Notes: generated from the letters alone by a model not told the origin. DNA of 64,000 nt from AP-15 sp963738185 (GCA_963738185.1 CAVTVA010000003.1:2604001-2668000), one strand, 5' to 3'. Counted from the stretch's first letter, positions 1-9,021 are shown. Translations and numbers: made by a program.

Positions 1-1787
1 GTGGTCACGATGCCGACGATGCGGTCGCCGGGCAGCGGATGGCAGCAGCCGGCGAAATGCAATGCCATGCCGGGGATCAGCCCGCGGATGGCCACCGCGG
101 TGTCGTTGTGCCCGATTTTGCGCCGCGCGCGCGCCAAGGAGACGATCTTGGCCTTGCTTTCCTGCTGCTGTGGAAAGGCCGCGTTGATCACCGCCCGCCC
201 GGTGGCCAGCCCTTGGCCGACCGCGACATAGAGGTCCTCGACCGCCGGGCAGTTGAAGGTCTTCAGCACCCCTTCGAGCGGCCGTTCTGAAAATTCGCGG
301 CCCTCCTGGCGAAACGCCTTTTGCACGATCGCCTTGCCAAGATCGAGGTATTGAGCGCGCTGCTGGGTCCGAATAAAGCGGCGGATGCGGGCGCGCGCTC
401 TGCCGGTGACGACAAAGCGTTCCCAGGTCGGCGACGGCCGCTGCGCCTTTGAGGTGACGATCTCAACCTGATCGCCGTTGCCGAGCTGGCTGCGCAATGG
501 CACGAGCCGGCCGTTGATCTTGGCTCCGACGCAGGTGTCGCCGATCTCCGAATGCACCGCATAGGCAAAATCGACAGCGGTGGCGCCGCGCGGCAAGGCG
601 ATCAGGTCGCCCTTTGGCGTAAAGGCGAAGACCTGGTCCTGAAACATCTCGAGCTTGGTGTGCTCGAGAAACTCCTCCGGGCCCGAGGCATGATCGAGGA
701 TGTCGAGCAGCTCGCGCAACCATTGGTATTGTCGGCCCTCGGTCCGGCCCGCATCTTGCTTGTAGCTCCAATGCGCGGCGACGCCGAATTCGGCGACCTC
801 GTGCATCTCGCCGGTGCGGATCTGGACTTCGATGCGCTGCTGCTCGGGGCCGATGATGCCGGTGTGCAGCGAGCGGTAATTGTTCGGTTTTGGCGTCGAG
901 ATGTAGTCTTTGAAACGGCCGGGGACCACATGATATGCCGAATGGATTAGGCCGAGCGCGTGATAGCATTGGCCGATGTCGCCGACCAGCACGCGGAACG
1001 CCATGATGTCCGACAGCTGCTCGAAGGCGACATTTTTGCGCTGCATCTTGCGCCAGATCGAATAGGGCGATTTTTCGCGGCCCGAAACCGCGGCCTCGAG
1101 ACCGCCCTCGGCGAGCTTGCGCTCGAGCTCGGCCAGGATGCGCGGCACGACAACGGCACCCTTGTCGCGCAGAAAGTCGAGACGCGACAGGATGCTGCTG
1201 CGCACATCGGAGTACAGCTCGGCGAAGGCCAGATCCTCGAGCTGGTCCTTCATCCGATGCATGCCGAGCCGTTCGGCCAGCGGCGCGTAGATGTCCATCG
1301 TCTCGCGCGCGATCCGCCGGCGCTTGTCGTCGCTCCTGATGAAATGCAGGGTCTGCATGTTGTGCAGACGGTCGGCGAGCTTGACCAGCAGAACCCGAAT
1401 GTCCGCCGACATCGCCAGCACCAGCTTGCGGAAATTCTCCGCTTGCTTCGTCTGATCGGATTGCAGCTCGATCCGCGACAGCTTGGTCACGCCATCGACC
1501 AGGCGGGCGATTTCGGGGCCGAACACGCGCTCGACATCGTCGAGGGTGGCGACGGTGTCCTCGACCGTGTCGTGCAGCAGGCCGGTCACGATCGAGGCGC
1601 TGTCGAGCTTCATCTGGGCGAGGATGCCGGCGACCTCGACCGGATGGGAGAAATAAGGGTCGCCCGAGGCGCGCAACTGCGCGCCGTGCGCCTTCATCGA
1701 ATACACGTAGGCGCGGTTCAGCGCGTCTTCGTCGGCGTTCGGATCGTACGATCGGACCAGCTCGACCAGCTCGAATTGCCGCATCAT
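1..1787 (-). CDS. relA: Bifunctional (p)ppGpp synthase/hydrolase (Rsh, RelA/SpoT family), 3' end outside window
   Basis: Makes and degrades the alarmone (p)ppGpp in the stringent response. About 595 codons are visible; the C-terminal ACT region lies beyond the window edge. In order there are an HD hydrolase domain (metal-binding His-Asp in LLHDTVEDT near residue 72), a synthetase domain ending in YISTPKPNNYRSLHT near residue 300, a TGS domain at about 385-447, and the zinc-finger-like CCHPLPGD near 580. With both HD and synthetase motifs present it should be bifunctional, as single Rsh proteins of alphaproteobacteria usually are. The start chosen is the first of two adjacent ATGs, because the family typically begins MMRQ. 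It lies 114 bases after rpoZ on the same strand and in the same frame, with no other stop between. Identification is firm. Confidence 0.96.
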   Translation of the reverse strand, partial: MMRQFELVELVRSYDPNADEDALNRAYVYSMKAHGAQLRASGDPYFSHPVEVAGILAQMKLDSASIVTGLLHDTVEDTVATLDDVERVFGPEIARLVDGVTKLSRIELQSDQTKQAENFRKLVLAMSADIRVLLVKLADRLHNMQTLHFIRSDDKRRRIARETMDIYAPLAERLGMHRMKDQLEDLAFAELYSDVRSSILSRLDFLRDKGAVVVPRILAELERKLAEGGLEAAVSGREKSPYSIWRKMQRKNVAFEQLSDIMAFRVLVGDIGQCYHALGLIHSAYHVVPGRFKDYISTPKPNNYRSLHTGIIGPEQQRIEVQIRTGEMHEVAEFGVAAHWSYKQDAGRTEGRQYQWLRELLDILDHASGPEEFLEHTKLEMFQDQVFAFTPKGDLIALPRGATAVDFAYAVHSEIGDTCVGAKINGRLVPLRSQLGNGDQVEIVTSKAQRPSPTWERFVVTGRARARIRRFIRTQQRAQYLDLGKAIVQKAFRQEGREFSERPLEGVLKTFNCPAVEDLYVAVGQGLATGRAVINAAFPQQQESKAKIVSLARARRKIGHNDTAVAIRGLIPGMALHFAGCCHPLPGDRIVGIVT

Positions 1788-1901
1788 GACGCGGGCCTCG
1801 CCGTCTGGTCGGCGCGCCACGCCCACAGGCCCGGCGGCTGCGACGACCTCGCCGCGATCATCCTCGGCCCCGGCGGCCGAAATGTGGCGCAAGCCGGGCG
1901 T

Positions 1902-2546
1902 TTAGAGTTCCTCGTCGTCGTCGGGCAAATCGCCAGCCGCGATGTCGGCGCCCGCAATACCGGCGCCGGCGATGCCGTCCTCCCCCTCTTCCGCCTCGGC
2001 GACGTCGTCCTCGATCGCCAGATCGCCCGCGACCGCCAAACCGTCCTCGACCGCCAGACCGTCCTCGACCGCCAGATCGTCTTCGACCGCCAGATCGTCC
2101 TCGGCTAGCTCTTCGGCGAGGGAGTCCTCATCGGCGGCGAACGCCGGCTCGGGCGCCGCCGCCTCCTCCTCGTTGATCTCGTCCTCGTCGTCGAGCTCGT
2201 CAAACTCGGAGGCATCGGCCTCGCCGTCTTCGTCAAGCAGCGCCGGGCCCGCTGCGGCCAAGGCGAACATGCTCGGGTCGACCTCGAGCTCGGCGGTCTC
2301 CTCCTCGGGCTCGTCGAGCTCGACCTGCTTTTGCATGCCGCGCACCAACGATTCCTTCAAATGCGGCAAGCCGACGGTTTCATCGGCAATCTCGCGCAGC
2401 GCCACGACCGGGTTCTTGTCGTCGTCGCGGTCGATCGACAGCGGCACCCCTGAGGAAATCTCCCGCGCGCGCTGGGCGGCGAGCAGCACCAGCTCGAACC
2501 GGTTGGGGATCTTGAGCACACAATCCTCGACAGTGACACGCGCCAT
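1902..2546 (-). CDS. rpoZ: RNA polymerase omega subunit with long acidic C-terminal extension
   Basis: Omega helps RNA polymerase beta-prime fold and assemble. Residues 1-80 match the family well: start MARVTVEDC, the NRFELVLLAAQRAR helix, and a DKNPVVALREI segment. Alphaproteobacterial omega is usually about 90-140 residues, but this one has 214. The extra 130 residues are very rich in Asp, Glu, Ala and Leu and include about five copies of a six-residue unit (DLAVED and variants) encoded by 18-base repeats at 2007-2096. The tail is probably disordered and negatively charged; what it does is unknown. The gene has its own likely promoter at 2580-2608 and precedes relA, a common arrangement in this class, so the two are probably co-transcribed. 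Confidence 0.95.
   Translation of the reverse strand: MARVTVEDCVLKIPNRFELVLLAAQRAREISSGVPLSIDRDDDKNPVVALREIADETVGLPHLKESLVRGMQKQVELDEPEEETAELEVDPSMFALAAAGPALLDEDGEADASEFDELDDEDEINEEEAAAPEPAFAADEDSLAEELAEDDLAVEDDLAVEDGLAVEDGLAVAGDLAIEDDVAEAEEGEDGIAGAGIAGADIAAGDLPDDDEEL
2007..2096 (-). repeat. 18-base tandem repeats inside rpoZ
   Basis: Five consecutive 18-base units, on the plus strand close to gtcctcgaccgccagatc, differ from each other at a few positions; a sixth, more degenerate unit follows. On the coding strand they give the hexapeptide series DLAVED, DLAVED, GLAVED, GLAVAG, DLAIED. The unit length is a multiple of three, so copy number can change without breaking the frame. Confidence 0.85.
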
Positions 2547-2579
2547 CTGTGGCCTCGCCGCTATATGTTTAAGCCACTG

Positions 2580-2608
2580 AGTATATGGGGGCTGTCATTA
2601 TGCGGCAA
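2580..2608 (-). promoter_or_regulatory. Probable sigma70-type promoter of rpoZ-relA
   Basis: On the minus strand TTGCCG (2603-2608) and TATACT (2580-2585) are separated by exactly 17 bases, close to the housekeeping consensus. Transcription would start near 2573, about 27 bases before the rpoZ ATG. Inferred from sequence alone. Confidence 0.55.
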
Positions 2609-2675
2609 CAGCGGCGCAAGTGACAGCCGCAACCGGCTGGCCGCGCCGGTAACCCTCTTTTGCGCGGCCCCGCGC

Positions 2676-2705
2676 TTGACCCTGCGCGCCGCGCGCGCCT
2701 ATATG
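2676..2705 (+). promoter_or_regulatory. Probable promoter of the tRNA-Cys/tRNA-Asn unit
   Basis: TTGACC (2676-2681) and TATATG (2700-2705) are 18 bases apart. A start near 2712 would leave only a few bases of leader before the tRNA-Cys acceptor stem, typical of tRNA promoters. Confidence 0.6.
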
Positions 2706-2715
2706 ACGGCGCACC

Positions 2716-2789
2716 GGCCGGATGGCAGAGTGGCTATGCAGAGGACTGCAAATCCTCGTACAGCGGTTCGATTCCGCTTCCGGCCTCCA
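2716..2789 (+). tRNA. tRNA-Cys (anticodon GCA)
   Basis: A 74-base cloverleaf. The acceptor stem GGCCGGA pairs perfectly with TCCGGCC, the discriminator base is U (the usual cysteine identity base) and CCA is encoded. The anticodon stem GAGGA/TCCTC encloses loop CTGCAAA with anticodon GCA. The T arm is AGCGG-TTCGATT-CCGCT. It is followed 33 bases later by tRNA-Asn, and the two are probably one transcript. Confidence 0.97.
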
Positions 2790-2822
2790 GGAGGGGTGCG
2801 CTCGAGCGTCCGAGCGCTCTGA

Positions 2823-2898
2823 TCCCCGGTAGCTCAGTTGGTAGAGCAGGCGGCTGTTAACCGCCTTGTCGCTGGTTCGAGTCCGGCCCGGGGAGCCA
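2823..2898 (+). tRNA. tRNA-Asn (anticodon GTT)
   Basis: A 76-base cloverleaf. The acceptor stem TCCCCGG pairs with CCGGGGA, the discriminator is G and CCA is encoded. The anticodon GTT sits in CTGTTAA, and the T arm is GCTGG-TTCGAGT-CCGGC. It lies just after tRNA-Cys and just before a strong hairpin. Confidence 0.97.
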
Positions 2899-2904
2899 AT
2901 CGAA

Positions 2905-2936
2905 AAGGGGTCAGGTCGCTTGCGGCCTGGCCCCTT
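2905..2936 (+). terminator. Terminator-like hairpin after the tRNA pair
   Basis: A stem of about 14 pairs (AAGGGGTCAGG against CCTGGCCCCTT, with G-U pairs) closes on a short loop, seven bases after the tRNA-Asn CCA end. It has no long T run, so termination may be factor-assisted or the hairpin may protect the 3' end for processing. Confidence 0.6.
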
Positions 2937-2995
2937 GCCGCTCGCGGCCCGCACCATCCCTGCGTTACCGGCGGGCAGCGATGCGACCGGCCGCC

Positions 2996-4360
2996 TCAGC
3001 GCCGTCGCCGCACCCGTCGCCCGGCGCGATGCGTATGCGCCGCGGCAGCCGCCGCCAGTCCCGGCAGCAGCGAGCCCGGCCAGCGCATGCGGCGCTGATG
3101 GCTGTTTGGCGCCAGGCGGCGCAGAGCGCGCACTTCCTCGCGCGTCGGCCCCGCCTCCGTCGCGTCGATGCTGGCCGGCCCTAAATTCTCGGGCCGGTCG
3201 AGCAGTCCCGCCGACAACAGGTCGGGCGCCGCGGCCGTCCGAGCGCTGAGCGGGGGCCCGAGATCGAACAACCGGCCGAGTGTGGCGATGATCGAGGTGT
3301 GATCGAAGGGCGGCCCGGCTTTGGGCGGCCGCAGCACGCTGCCCGCCGGCACATAGGGCGAGGCGATCACCGCCGGCACCCGCACCCCATAGCGATCAAA
3401 CGCGAACCGGCTTTGCGCACCCCCGGCGGGCGGCGTCGGCGAGGGCGGCGTCGCCGCCGGCGGCGCCACATGGTCATAGCAGCCGCCATGCTCGTCAAAG
3501 GTGACGATCAGCAAGGTGCGATCCCAGGCCCGGCCGGCACGCAGCGCGTTGTACACCGCGGCGATCAGCTGTTCGGCATAGGCGACATTGTGCGGCGGGT
3601 GGGCATCGTTGGGCACCCGGTGCATGAACCGGCTGGGAAAATAGCGCGGCTCGATAAAGCTGTAGTTCGGCAGCCGCCCGCAGGCCGCATCCTCGACGAA
3701 TTCCGGGTCAAAAAAACGAAAATGCGTCGGCACCCGCAGCCACAGATCGAATAGCGCCACCGTCTGCGGCATGTCGTGGAAGTACACTTTCCAAGTCCGC
3801 CCGCGAGACCCAAGGCGGCGGAACACGGTCGGCAGAAAAAACGGCAGTGGCGTCGACTCGTTGTTGACTTCCCCGCCGCCCCGGCCGGTATGCGTAAACA
3901 GCCGGTTGGGCCAGGTCTGGCACGGCGCCGAAGCAAACCAGCGGTCCGAAACGCCAAACGAGCGCGCGAGCGTGCTCAGCACCGGCAGCTGCTCCGGGGT
4001 AAAGCAGTGCATGACCGCCCGCGGGTCGCGGCGCGCCGCGTCGTCGGGCTGGCGCATGTAGTTGTCGATAAACCCATTCATTCGCGGCGTGCCGTCGGGG
4101 TGAAGGCCGTAGATCTGCATCGTGATGTCGTCAAACAGCTCGCCCGGATCGGGATCGGGAATGCGGACGGCCTCCGGGCTCAGCGAGCCGTCGTTCCAGA
4201 CTGCGATCTCTTCCACCGCGCCATCATCGCGATGCCAGGGATTGCACTCGTTGCCGCGCAGGCCGTCGAAATCCGGCCGGTCGCGGTAAAGCCAGCCGAG
4301 CATGCAATCGAACGACCGGTTCTCCAGCATCAACACCACGACATGCTCGATCCGGCCCAT
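2996..4360 (-). CDS. Phosphoesterase / phospholipase C family protein (PF04185)
   Basis: This family hydrolyses phosphate esters such as phospholipid head groups, or acts as an acid phosphatase. The family signature HVVVLMLENRSFD begins at residue 5 and the conserved metal-binding block FDEHGGCYDHV is near residue 280. I start at the ATG giving MGRIEHV because the family motif follows at once; an upstream TTG at 4414 would add 18 Arg-rich residues. Many relatives are exported with a Tat signal, but none is visible here, so the protein may be cytoplasmic. The last 40 residues are Ala/Arg-rich and unlike the family. It lies downstream of a DedA gene on the same strand. Substrate unknown. Confidence 0.85.
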   Translation of the reverse strand: MGRIEHVVVLMLENRSFDCMLGWLYRDRPDFDGLRGNECNPWHRDDGAVEEIAVWNDGSLSPEAVRIPDPDPGELFDDITMQIYGLHPDGTPRMNGFIDNYMRQPDDAARRDPRAVMHCFTPEQLPVLSTLARSFGVSDRWFASAPCQTWPNRLFTHTGRGGGEVNNESTPLPFFLPTVFRRLGSRGRTWKVYFHDMPQTVALFDLWLRVPTHFRFFDPEFVEDAACGRLPNYSFIEPRYFPSRFMHRVPNDAHPPHNVAYAEQLIAAVYNALRAGRAWDRTLLIVTFDEHGGCYDHVAPPAATPPSPTPPAGGAQSRFAFDRYGVRVPAVIASPYVPAGSVLRPPKAGPPFDHTSIIATLGRLFDLGPPLSARTAAAPDLLSAGLLDRPENLGPASIDATEAGPTREEVRALRRLAPNSHQRRMRWPGSLLPGLAAAAAAHTHRAGRRVRRRR

Positions 4361-4487
4361 CGCACCCCTCAGCACACCGCGCGCCCGCCGCGCCACGCTG
4401 GATCGCCGAGGCAAAGCAACGGCGCCGGGCCGCCGCCGGTTCCGCTCGCACCCCGGCCGAACCCGCCGACAGAGCCAAGCCCGGCGG

Positions 4488-5213
4488 TCACCGCCGGGGC
4501 TCGCCGCGCCGCGGCCAGCGGCTCCAGACGAACCGGCCCACCACGGCGAGTGCTAACGCGGCGATCGCATAATCGAGATAGTGGAAGGCCTGGTCGAGCC
4601 ACGGCGCGTTGCCCCAGCTGTCGCCCAGCAGCATGCCGATATAGGCGAGCAGAAAGCACCACGGCCAGGACCCGACAAAGGTGTAGACCTGAAAGCGCAG
4701 CCGCGGCATAGCGGCGATGCCGGCGGGGAGCGCGATATAGGTGCGCACCACCGGCAGCATGCGTGCGACCAGCACGGTGATGCTGCCAAAGCGATGAAAA
4801 AAGCGATCGGCCATTGCGAGGTCGTGGCGCGTCAGCAGCACGTATCTGCCCCACCGTTCGACGGCCCGGCGGCCGCCGTACCGACCGACCTCGTAGGCGA
4901 CGGCAGAACCGATGTTGCAGCCGAGCGCCCCAATCGTGGCGACCAGGTAGAGGTTCATCTGGCCGCGCGACACCAGATACCCGGCAAATGGCAGGATCAC
5001 CTCGGAGGGCAGCGGAATGCACGCCGACTCGGCCGCCATCAGCCCCGCGAGCCCGGCATAACCGGCCATCGACAGCACCGTCACGATGGCCTGGGCCAAG
5101 ACCGCCGACGCGCTCACCTGCACGCTCTCCGCTGGCTTGATTTTCGCGCATCGCCGACGACGGCTGACGCCAGGAGGCGGTCCGGCAGCCGGAAGAACGG
5201 CAGGACGGACCAT
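4488..5213 (-). CDS. DedA family membrane protein
   Basis: DedA (SNARE-associated, PF09335) proteins are inner-membrane proteins linked to lipid-carrier flipping and proton-gradient homeostasis. The family's features are visible: the loop SACIPLPSEVILPFAGYL, the glycine-rich GALGCNIGSAVAYEVGRYGG, and ARMLPVVRTYIALPAGIAAM with the conserved Arg-x-x-x-Pro region. Five to six hydrophobic segments are present. The first 30 residues are Arg/Pro-rich and unlike the family, so translation may begin at an internal start such as the GTG before QVSASA. The gene is 127 bases upstream of the phosphoesterase on the same strand, which fits a shared link to lipid metabolism but does not prove it. Confidence 0.85.
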   Translation of the reverse strand: MVRPAVLPAAGPPPGVSRRRRCAKIKPAESVQVSASAVLAQAIVTVLSMAGYAGLAGLMAAESACIPLPSEVILPFAGYLVSRGQMNLYLVATIGALGCNIGSAVAYEVGRYGGRRAVERWGRYVLLTRHDLAMADRFFHRFGSITVLVARMLPVVRTYIALPAGIAAMPRLRFQVYTFVGSWPWCFLLAYIGMLLGDSWGNAPWLDQAFHYLDYAIAALALAVVGRFVWSRWPRRGEPRR

Positions 5214-5297
5214 TGCTACGGAGAACGCGACGCGGCTAGGCTCGTTCGCCTCGACCGCTCGTTCGCCTCGATCGTGGCGAGCGCCGGGAAACCGCTG

Positions 5298-6377
5298 CTA
5301 GCTGAGCGCGGCGATCAGCGGGTTCAGAAATTCGCGCAGCACCGGCGACCATTTGGCGTGCTCGGGGCCGCTCGCCGAATGGCCGAGATTGCTGTCGATC
5401 TCGAAATAGCGGGCATCGACCCCGGCCGCGGCCAACTCCTTCATGACCCCCGGGGCGATCGTCGGCGGAAACAATTTGTCGGTGCGGCACAATACATAAA
5501 GGACCTTCGCCCGGATTTTGGCGAAATCCTTGACCGTGTCGAAGCCGATCGTCGCGCGCCGCAGGATCACCAACGAGTTGACGTCCCAATTTCGCGCCCA
5601 ATCGACGGCCAGCTGGCGGATCGCACGCTCGCGATCGCTCTTTTCCGGGTAGCGCGGGGCCAGCTGCTCGTCGTAGCCATAACCCATCAGCGTCTCGAAG
5701 CGTAGCTCGGTCAGCACCGTCTTGGCCCCGCCCTGGTCGTAATAGCGGCCGCCATTCCATTGCGGGTCGGTGGCGAGCCGCGCTTCGAGCTCGGCCAGGC
5801 GCTGCTCGGCGTTGCGCGCCTGCGGTGCGGTGACCACGGCGACGATTGCGTCCATCATCTCGGGATAAGCGACAGCCCATTGGAACGCCTGATAGCCGCC
5901 ATAGGACGGCCCGGCGACGGCGACGAGGTGGCGCACGCCGAGGCTGTCGAGCAGCGCCTTTTGCGCGGCGACGATGTCGCGCACCGTGATCGCCGGAAAA
6001 TCGGGGCCATAAGGCTGGCCGGTGCGCGGGTCGAGGCTCGCGCCGTTGGTCGAGCCGTAGGACGAGCCCAGCATGTTGGAGGCGACGACAAAGAGCTTGT
6101 CGGTGTCGATCGCCTTCCCCGGCCCGATCAGCCCGTCCCACGATCCGGGCTGGTTGCCGTTCGCCGGGTTAAGGCCCGCGGCATGATGGCTGCTGGTGTA
6201 TCCGTGGGTGACCAAGACCGCGTTGCGCCCGTCGCGAGCCAGCCGCCCATAGGTCTCGTAGGCGATCTTGGCCTGCGCCATGACCACGCCGTTCTGCAGG
6301 CGAAAATCGCGGAGCAAAAAGACCCTGTCCTCGACGGCTCCCAGATCGCCGGCCGGCGCCTCGATGGTGACGGACAT
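5298..6377 (-). CDS. MetX-like alpha/beta hydrolase (homoserine O-acetyltransferase family)
   Basis: The family transfers acetyl from acetyl-CoA to homoserine in methionine synthesis, but many members are hydrolases of unknown substrate. All 359 residues align with the family: MetX-like AKIAYETYGRL near the N-terminus, the NMLGSSYGSTNG block, the nucleophile elbow GPSYGGYQ near residue 156, an acidic residue in CRTDKLFPP near 297 and the catalytic His in GHSASG near 330. The elbow differs from the GGSxGGMQ of true MetX, and no methionine genes are adjacent, so a MetX-like hydrolase is a safer name than homoserine acetyltransferase. It begins 66 bases after the truncated MFS gene on the same strand. 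Confidence 0.82.
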   Translation of the reverse strand: MSVTIEAPAGDLGAVEDRVFLLRDFRLQNGVVMAQAKIAYETYGRLARDGRNAVLVTHGYTSSHHAAGLNPANGNQPGSWDGLIGPGKAIDTDKLFVVASNMLGSSYGSTNGASLDPRTGQPYGPDFPAITVRDIVAAQKALLDSLGVRHLVAVAGPSYGGYQAFQWAVAYPEMMDAIVAVVTAPQARNAEQRLAELEARLATDPQWNGGRYYDQGGAKTVLTELRFETLMGYGYDEQLAPRYPEKSDRERAIRQLAVDWARNWDVNSLVILRRATIGFDTVKDFAKIRAKVLYVLCRTDKLFPPTIAPGVMKELAAAGVDARYFEIDSNLGHSASGPEHAKWSPVLREFLNPLIAALS

Positions 6378-6443
6378 GGGCCTGCCCTCCTGTGCCTGCT
6401 ATCGTGTAATAGCCGCGATTGTGCCACGCGGCTCGCCGGCGTG

Positions 6444-7487
6444 TCACGGCCAATGCGCCGGCGCCGCGAGAAACGCACCGAGGCCGGCGAGCCCGCTGCC
6501 GGGCGGCGCCGCCGGGCTCCCGAGCCACAGATCGATCGAGAACAGGCCGATGCCGACGGCACCCCAAGGCACCGTGCGGGCGCTGACCCGGCCGCGCAGG
6601 ATGCGGTTGCAGGCCAAGGAGCCGAGCGCGATGCCGATCGAAAAGACGGTCAGGAACAGGGTCACCACCACCTCGGCGCCGCCGAGCGCAAAGCGCACAT
6701 AGCTCGGGAACTGCGATAGATAAACCGCCCCGGCGAGCCAGAACCACGAGATCCCGAGCATCGAGCGGAACGGCACGGCCTCGCCGGCGGCGTCGCCCAT
6801 CACCCGCCAGGTCGCCGCGAAGAGGTTCCAGCGCACCCGGCTGTCCGGGGCAGCGGCTGTGGTCGGCGGGATCAGCAGGCTGGTGGCCCAGGCGGCCACC
6901 GCCACGACGATGATCAATCCCGCGACCAGCACCGCGCCGTGATGCCCCGCGATCAGCACACCGGCGATCGTGCCGAGCAGGATTGCCAGAAAGGTGCCGG
7001 CCTCGACCAGCGCATTGCCGAGCAGCAGCTCGTGCGGCGCCAACAGGTCCGGCAGGATCGCGTATTTGAGCGGGCCGAAAAACGCCGCTTCCACACCCAT
7101 CAGGCACAGCAATGCCAGCAACGCCGTGATGCTGCCGGCGATGACGCTCGCGGCGGCCACCAGCATCAGCGCGATCTCGGAAAGCTTGATCCAGCGGATC
7201 AGCGAAGCCTTGTCGCGCTGGTCGGCGAATTGGCCGGCGGTGGCCGAGCACAGAAAGAACGGCAGGATGAACAATCCGCCGGCGAGCGGGATCAGGATCT
7301 GCGCCGACAGCCGCGAGGCTGCCTCGGCCTGATAGGCGATCATCAGCGCCAGCGCGTTCTTGACCGCGTTGTCGTTGAACGCCGACAGGAACTGCGCCCA
7401 GAACAGCGGCCCGAAGCGGCGCGAGGCGACGAGCGCCAGCGCGCCCGTGCCGGCGCTTGGAGCCCGGTCGATCCGAACCGTTGCCAT
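6444..7487 (-). pseudogene. Truncated LplT/Aas-type MFS transporter
   Basis: The N-terminal FWAQFLSAFNDNAVKNAL is the hallmark of lysophospholipid transporters (LplT) and of Aas-type fusions carrying acyltransferase and acyl-CoA synthetase domains. The start is the ATG at 7487, preceded by an AAAGAGGA ribosome-binding site; a longer open frame upstream has no such support. Only 347 residues and about nine or ten of the usual twelve membrane helices are present. The frame stops after FLAAPAHWP, where relatives continue with the last helices, and the next gene starts 66 bases later, so the missing part is not in another frame. This looks like a real 3' deletion. It may be a remnant or a shortened protein. 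Confidence 0.7.
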
Positions 7488-7629
7488 ATTCCTCTTTCGC
7501 ATGTTCGCGGCGGCGGCGCGAGCCCGGCGTAATCCGGATGTGGCGATGCGGCGGTCGCGGTGATTTCTTCGACCGGCGAATGCACTATCATGGGGGGCAA
7601 GTTCAGCGGCGGGCCTCGGGAGAACGAGC

Positions 7630-9003
7630 ATGGATGGAACGACAGCGGTGGCCGGCGCTCAGGCGGCCGATTTGACGCGGGTGCTGGCCGAGCGGGCGGC
7701 GCGGCTCGGCTGGGACGATCTGCCCGGCCCGGTTCGCGAATTGGCGCGGCAATGCGTGCTCGACACGCTCGGCTGCGCGGTGGCGGGGGCGGGCGATCCG
7801 CTCGTCGCCATGCTGCTCGACGAGATGGCCGAAGCGGGCGGTGTTGCGCAGGCGAGCATCGTCGGTCATAGCCGGCCGCTGCCGGCGCTGTCTGCGGCGC
7901 TGGTCAATGGCGCCGCGGGCCACGCGCTCGATTACGACGATGTCAACGTCGCGATGCCGGGCCATCCCTCGGTCGCAGTGCTGCCGGGCCTGCTGGCGCT
8001 GGCCGAGTGGCGCCACAGCTCCGGACGCGATTTTCTGACCGCGTTTGTCGCCGGCTACGAGACGGAATGCCGCATCGGCGCGGCGCTGAGCCCCGGCCAT
8101 TACGCGCTGGGCTTTCATTCGACCGCGACGATCGGCACCCTTGGCGCCGCGGCGGCCTGCGCCCGGCTCTTGGGCCTCGACACGCAAAGGACCGCGACGG
8201 CGCTCGGCATCGCCGGGACCCAGGCGGCCGGGCTCAAATCCGAGTTCGGCACGATGTGCAAGCCGTTTCATGCCGGCAAGGCGGCGCAGAATGGATTGCT
8301 GGCGGCGCGGCTGGCCGCGCGCGGCTTTTCCAGCCGGACCGATCTGATCGAGTGCGTGCAAGGCTTTGCCGCGACCCACGGCCCCGATTTTTCGCCGGAG
8401 GCGGCGCTGGCGGAGCCGGCGAACGGCTTTCACATCCTCGCCAACCTCTTCAAATATCACGCCGCGTGCTACTTCACCCACGCGCCGATCGAATGCGCCA
8501 GCGCGCTGCGCCGCGAGCACGCGCTGACACCGGACCGCATCACCGGGGTCACTCTGCGCATCGACCGCAGCACCGACCGGGTGTGCAACATCCCGGCTCC
8601 GATCGACGGGCTGCAGAGCAAGTTCAGCCTGCGCCAGACCGTGGCGATGGCGCTCGCCGGGGTCGACACCGCGCGCCTCGATACTTATGGCGAGGCGACC
8701 GCGCGCGATCCCGCTCTGACCGCGCTGCGCGAACGCATGATTATCGATTTTCAGGATGGATGGCCGCAGACCGTCGCCGAGCTCGAGGTTGCGCTGGGCG
8801 ACGGCAGGCGCATCGCGGCACGCCATGATTTGGGCATTCCGGCCGCCGACATCGACGAGCAGGGCCGGCGTCTCGCCGGCAAGTTCGACGCGCTGGTGGT
8901 GCCCGTGTTGGGCGCGGCGCGGGCCCGCGAATTGCGCGAGATGATCGCCGGTCTCGATGATATCGCCGATGTCGGCGCGGTCTGCCGGCTCTGCGCGGGC
9001 TGA
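7630..9003 (+). CDS. MmgE/PrpD family protein
   Basis: MmgE/PrpD proteins include 2-methylcitrate dehydratase, iminodisuccinate epimerase and cis-aconitate decarboxylase; most members have no assigned substrate. The 457 residues match the usual length. Family blocks are RQCVLDTLGCAVAG near residue 38, GHALDYDDVN near 98, HPSVAVLPGLLAL, FHSTATIGTLGAAAA, and KPFHAGKAAQNGLLAA near 217. A GGGAG ribosome-binding site lies before the ATG. No methylcitrate-cycle genes adjoin it, so the substrate cannot be inferred. A second, distinct member of the family is at 43334-44677. Confidence 0.9.
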   Translation: MDGTTAVAGAQAADLTRVLAERAARLGWDDLPGPVRELARQCVLDTLGCAVAGAGDPLVAMLLDEMAEAGGVAQASIVGHSRPLPALSAALVNGAAGHALDYDDVNVAMPGHPSVAVLPGLLALAEWRHSSGRDFLTAFVAGYETECRIGAALSPGHYALGFHSTATIGTLGAAAACARLLGLDTQRTATALGIAGTQAAGLKSEFGTMCKPFHAGKAAQNGLLAARLAARGFSSRTDLIECVQGFAATHGPDFSPEAALAEPANGFHILANLFKYHAACYFTHAPIECASALRREHALTPDRITGVTLRIDRSTDRVCNIPAPIDGLQSKFSLRQTVAMALAGVDTARLDTYGEATARDPALTALRERMIIDFQDGWPQTVAELEVALGDGRRIAARHDLGIPAADIDEQGRRLAGKFDALVVPVLGAARARELREMIAGLDDIADVGAVCRLCAG

Positions 9004-9021
9004 GAGAAGCCCTCACCCCAG

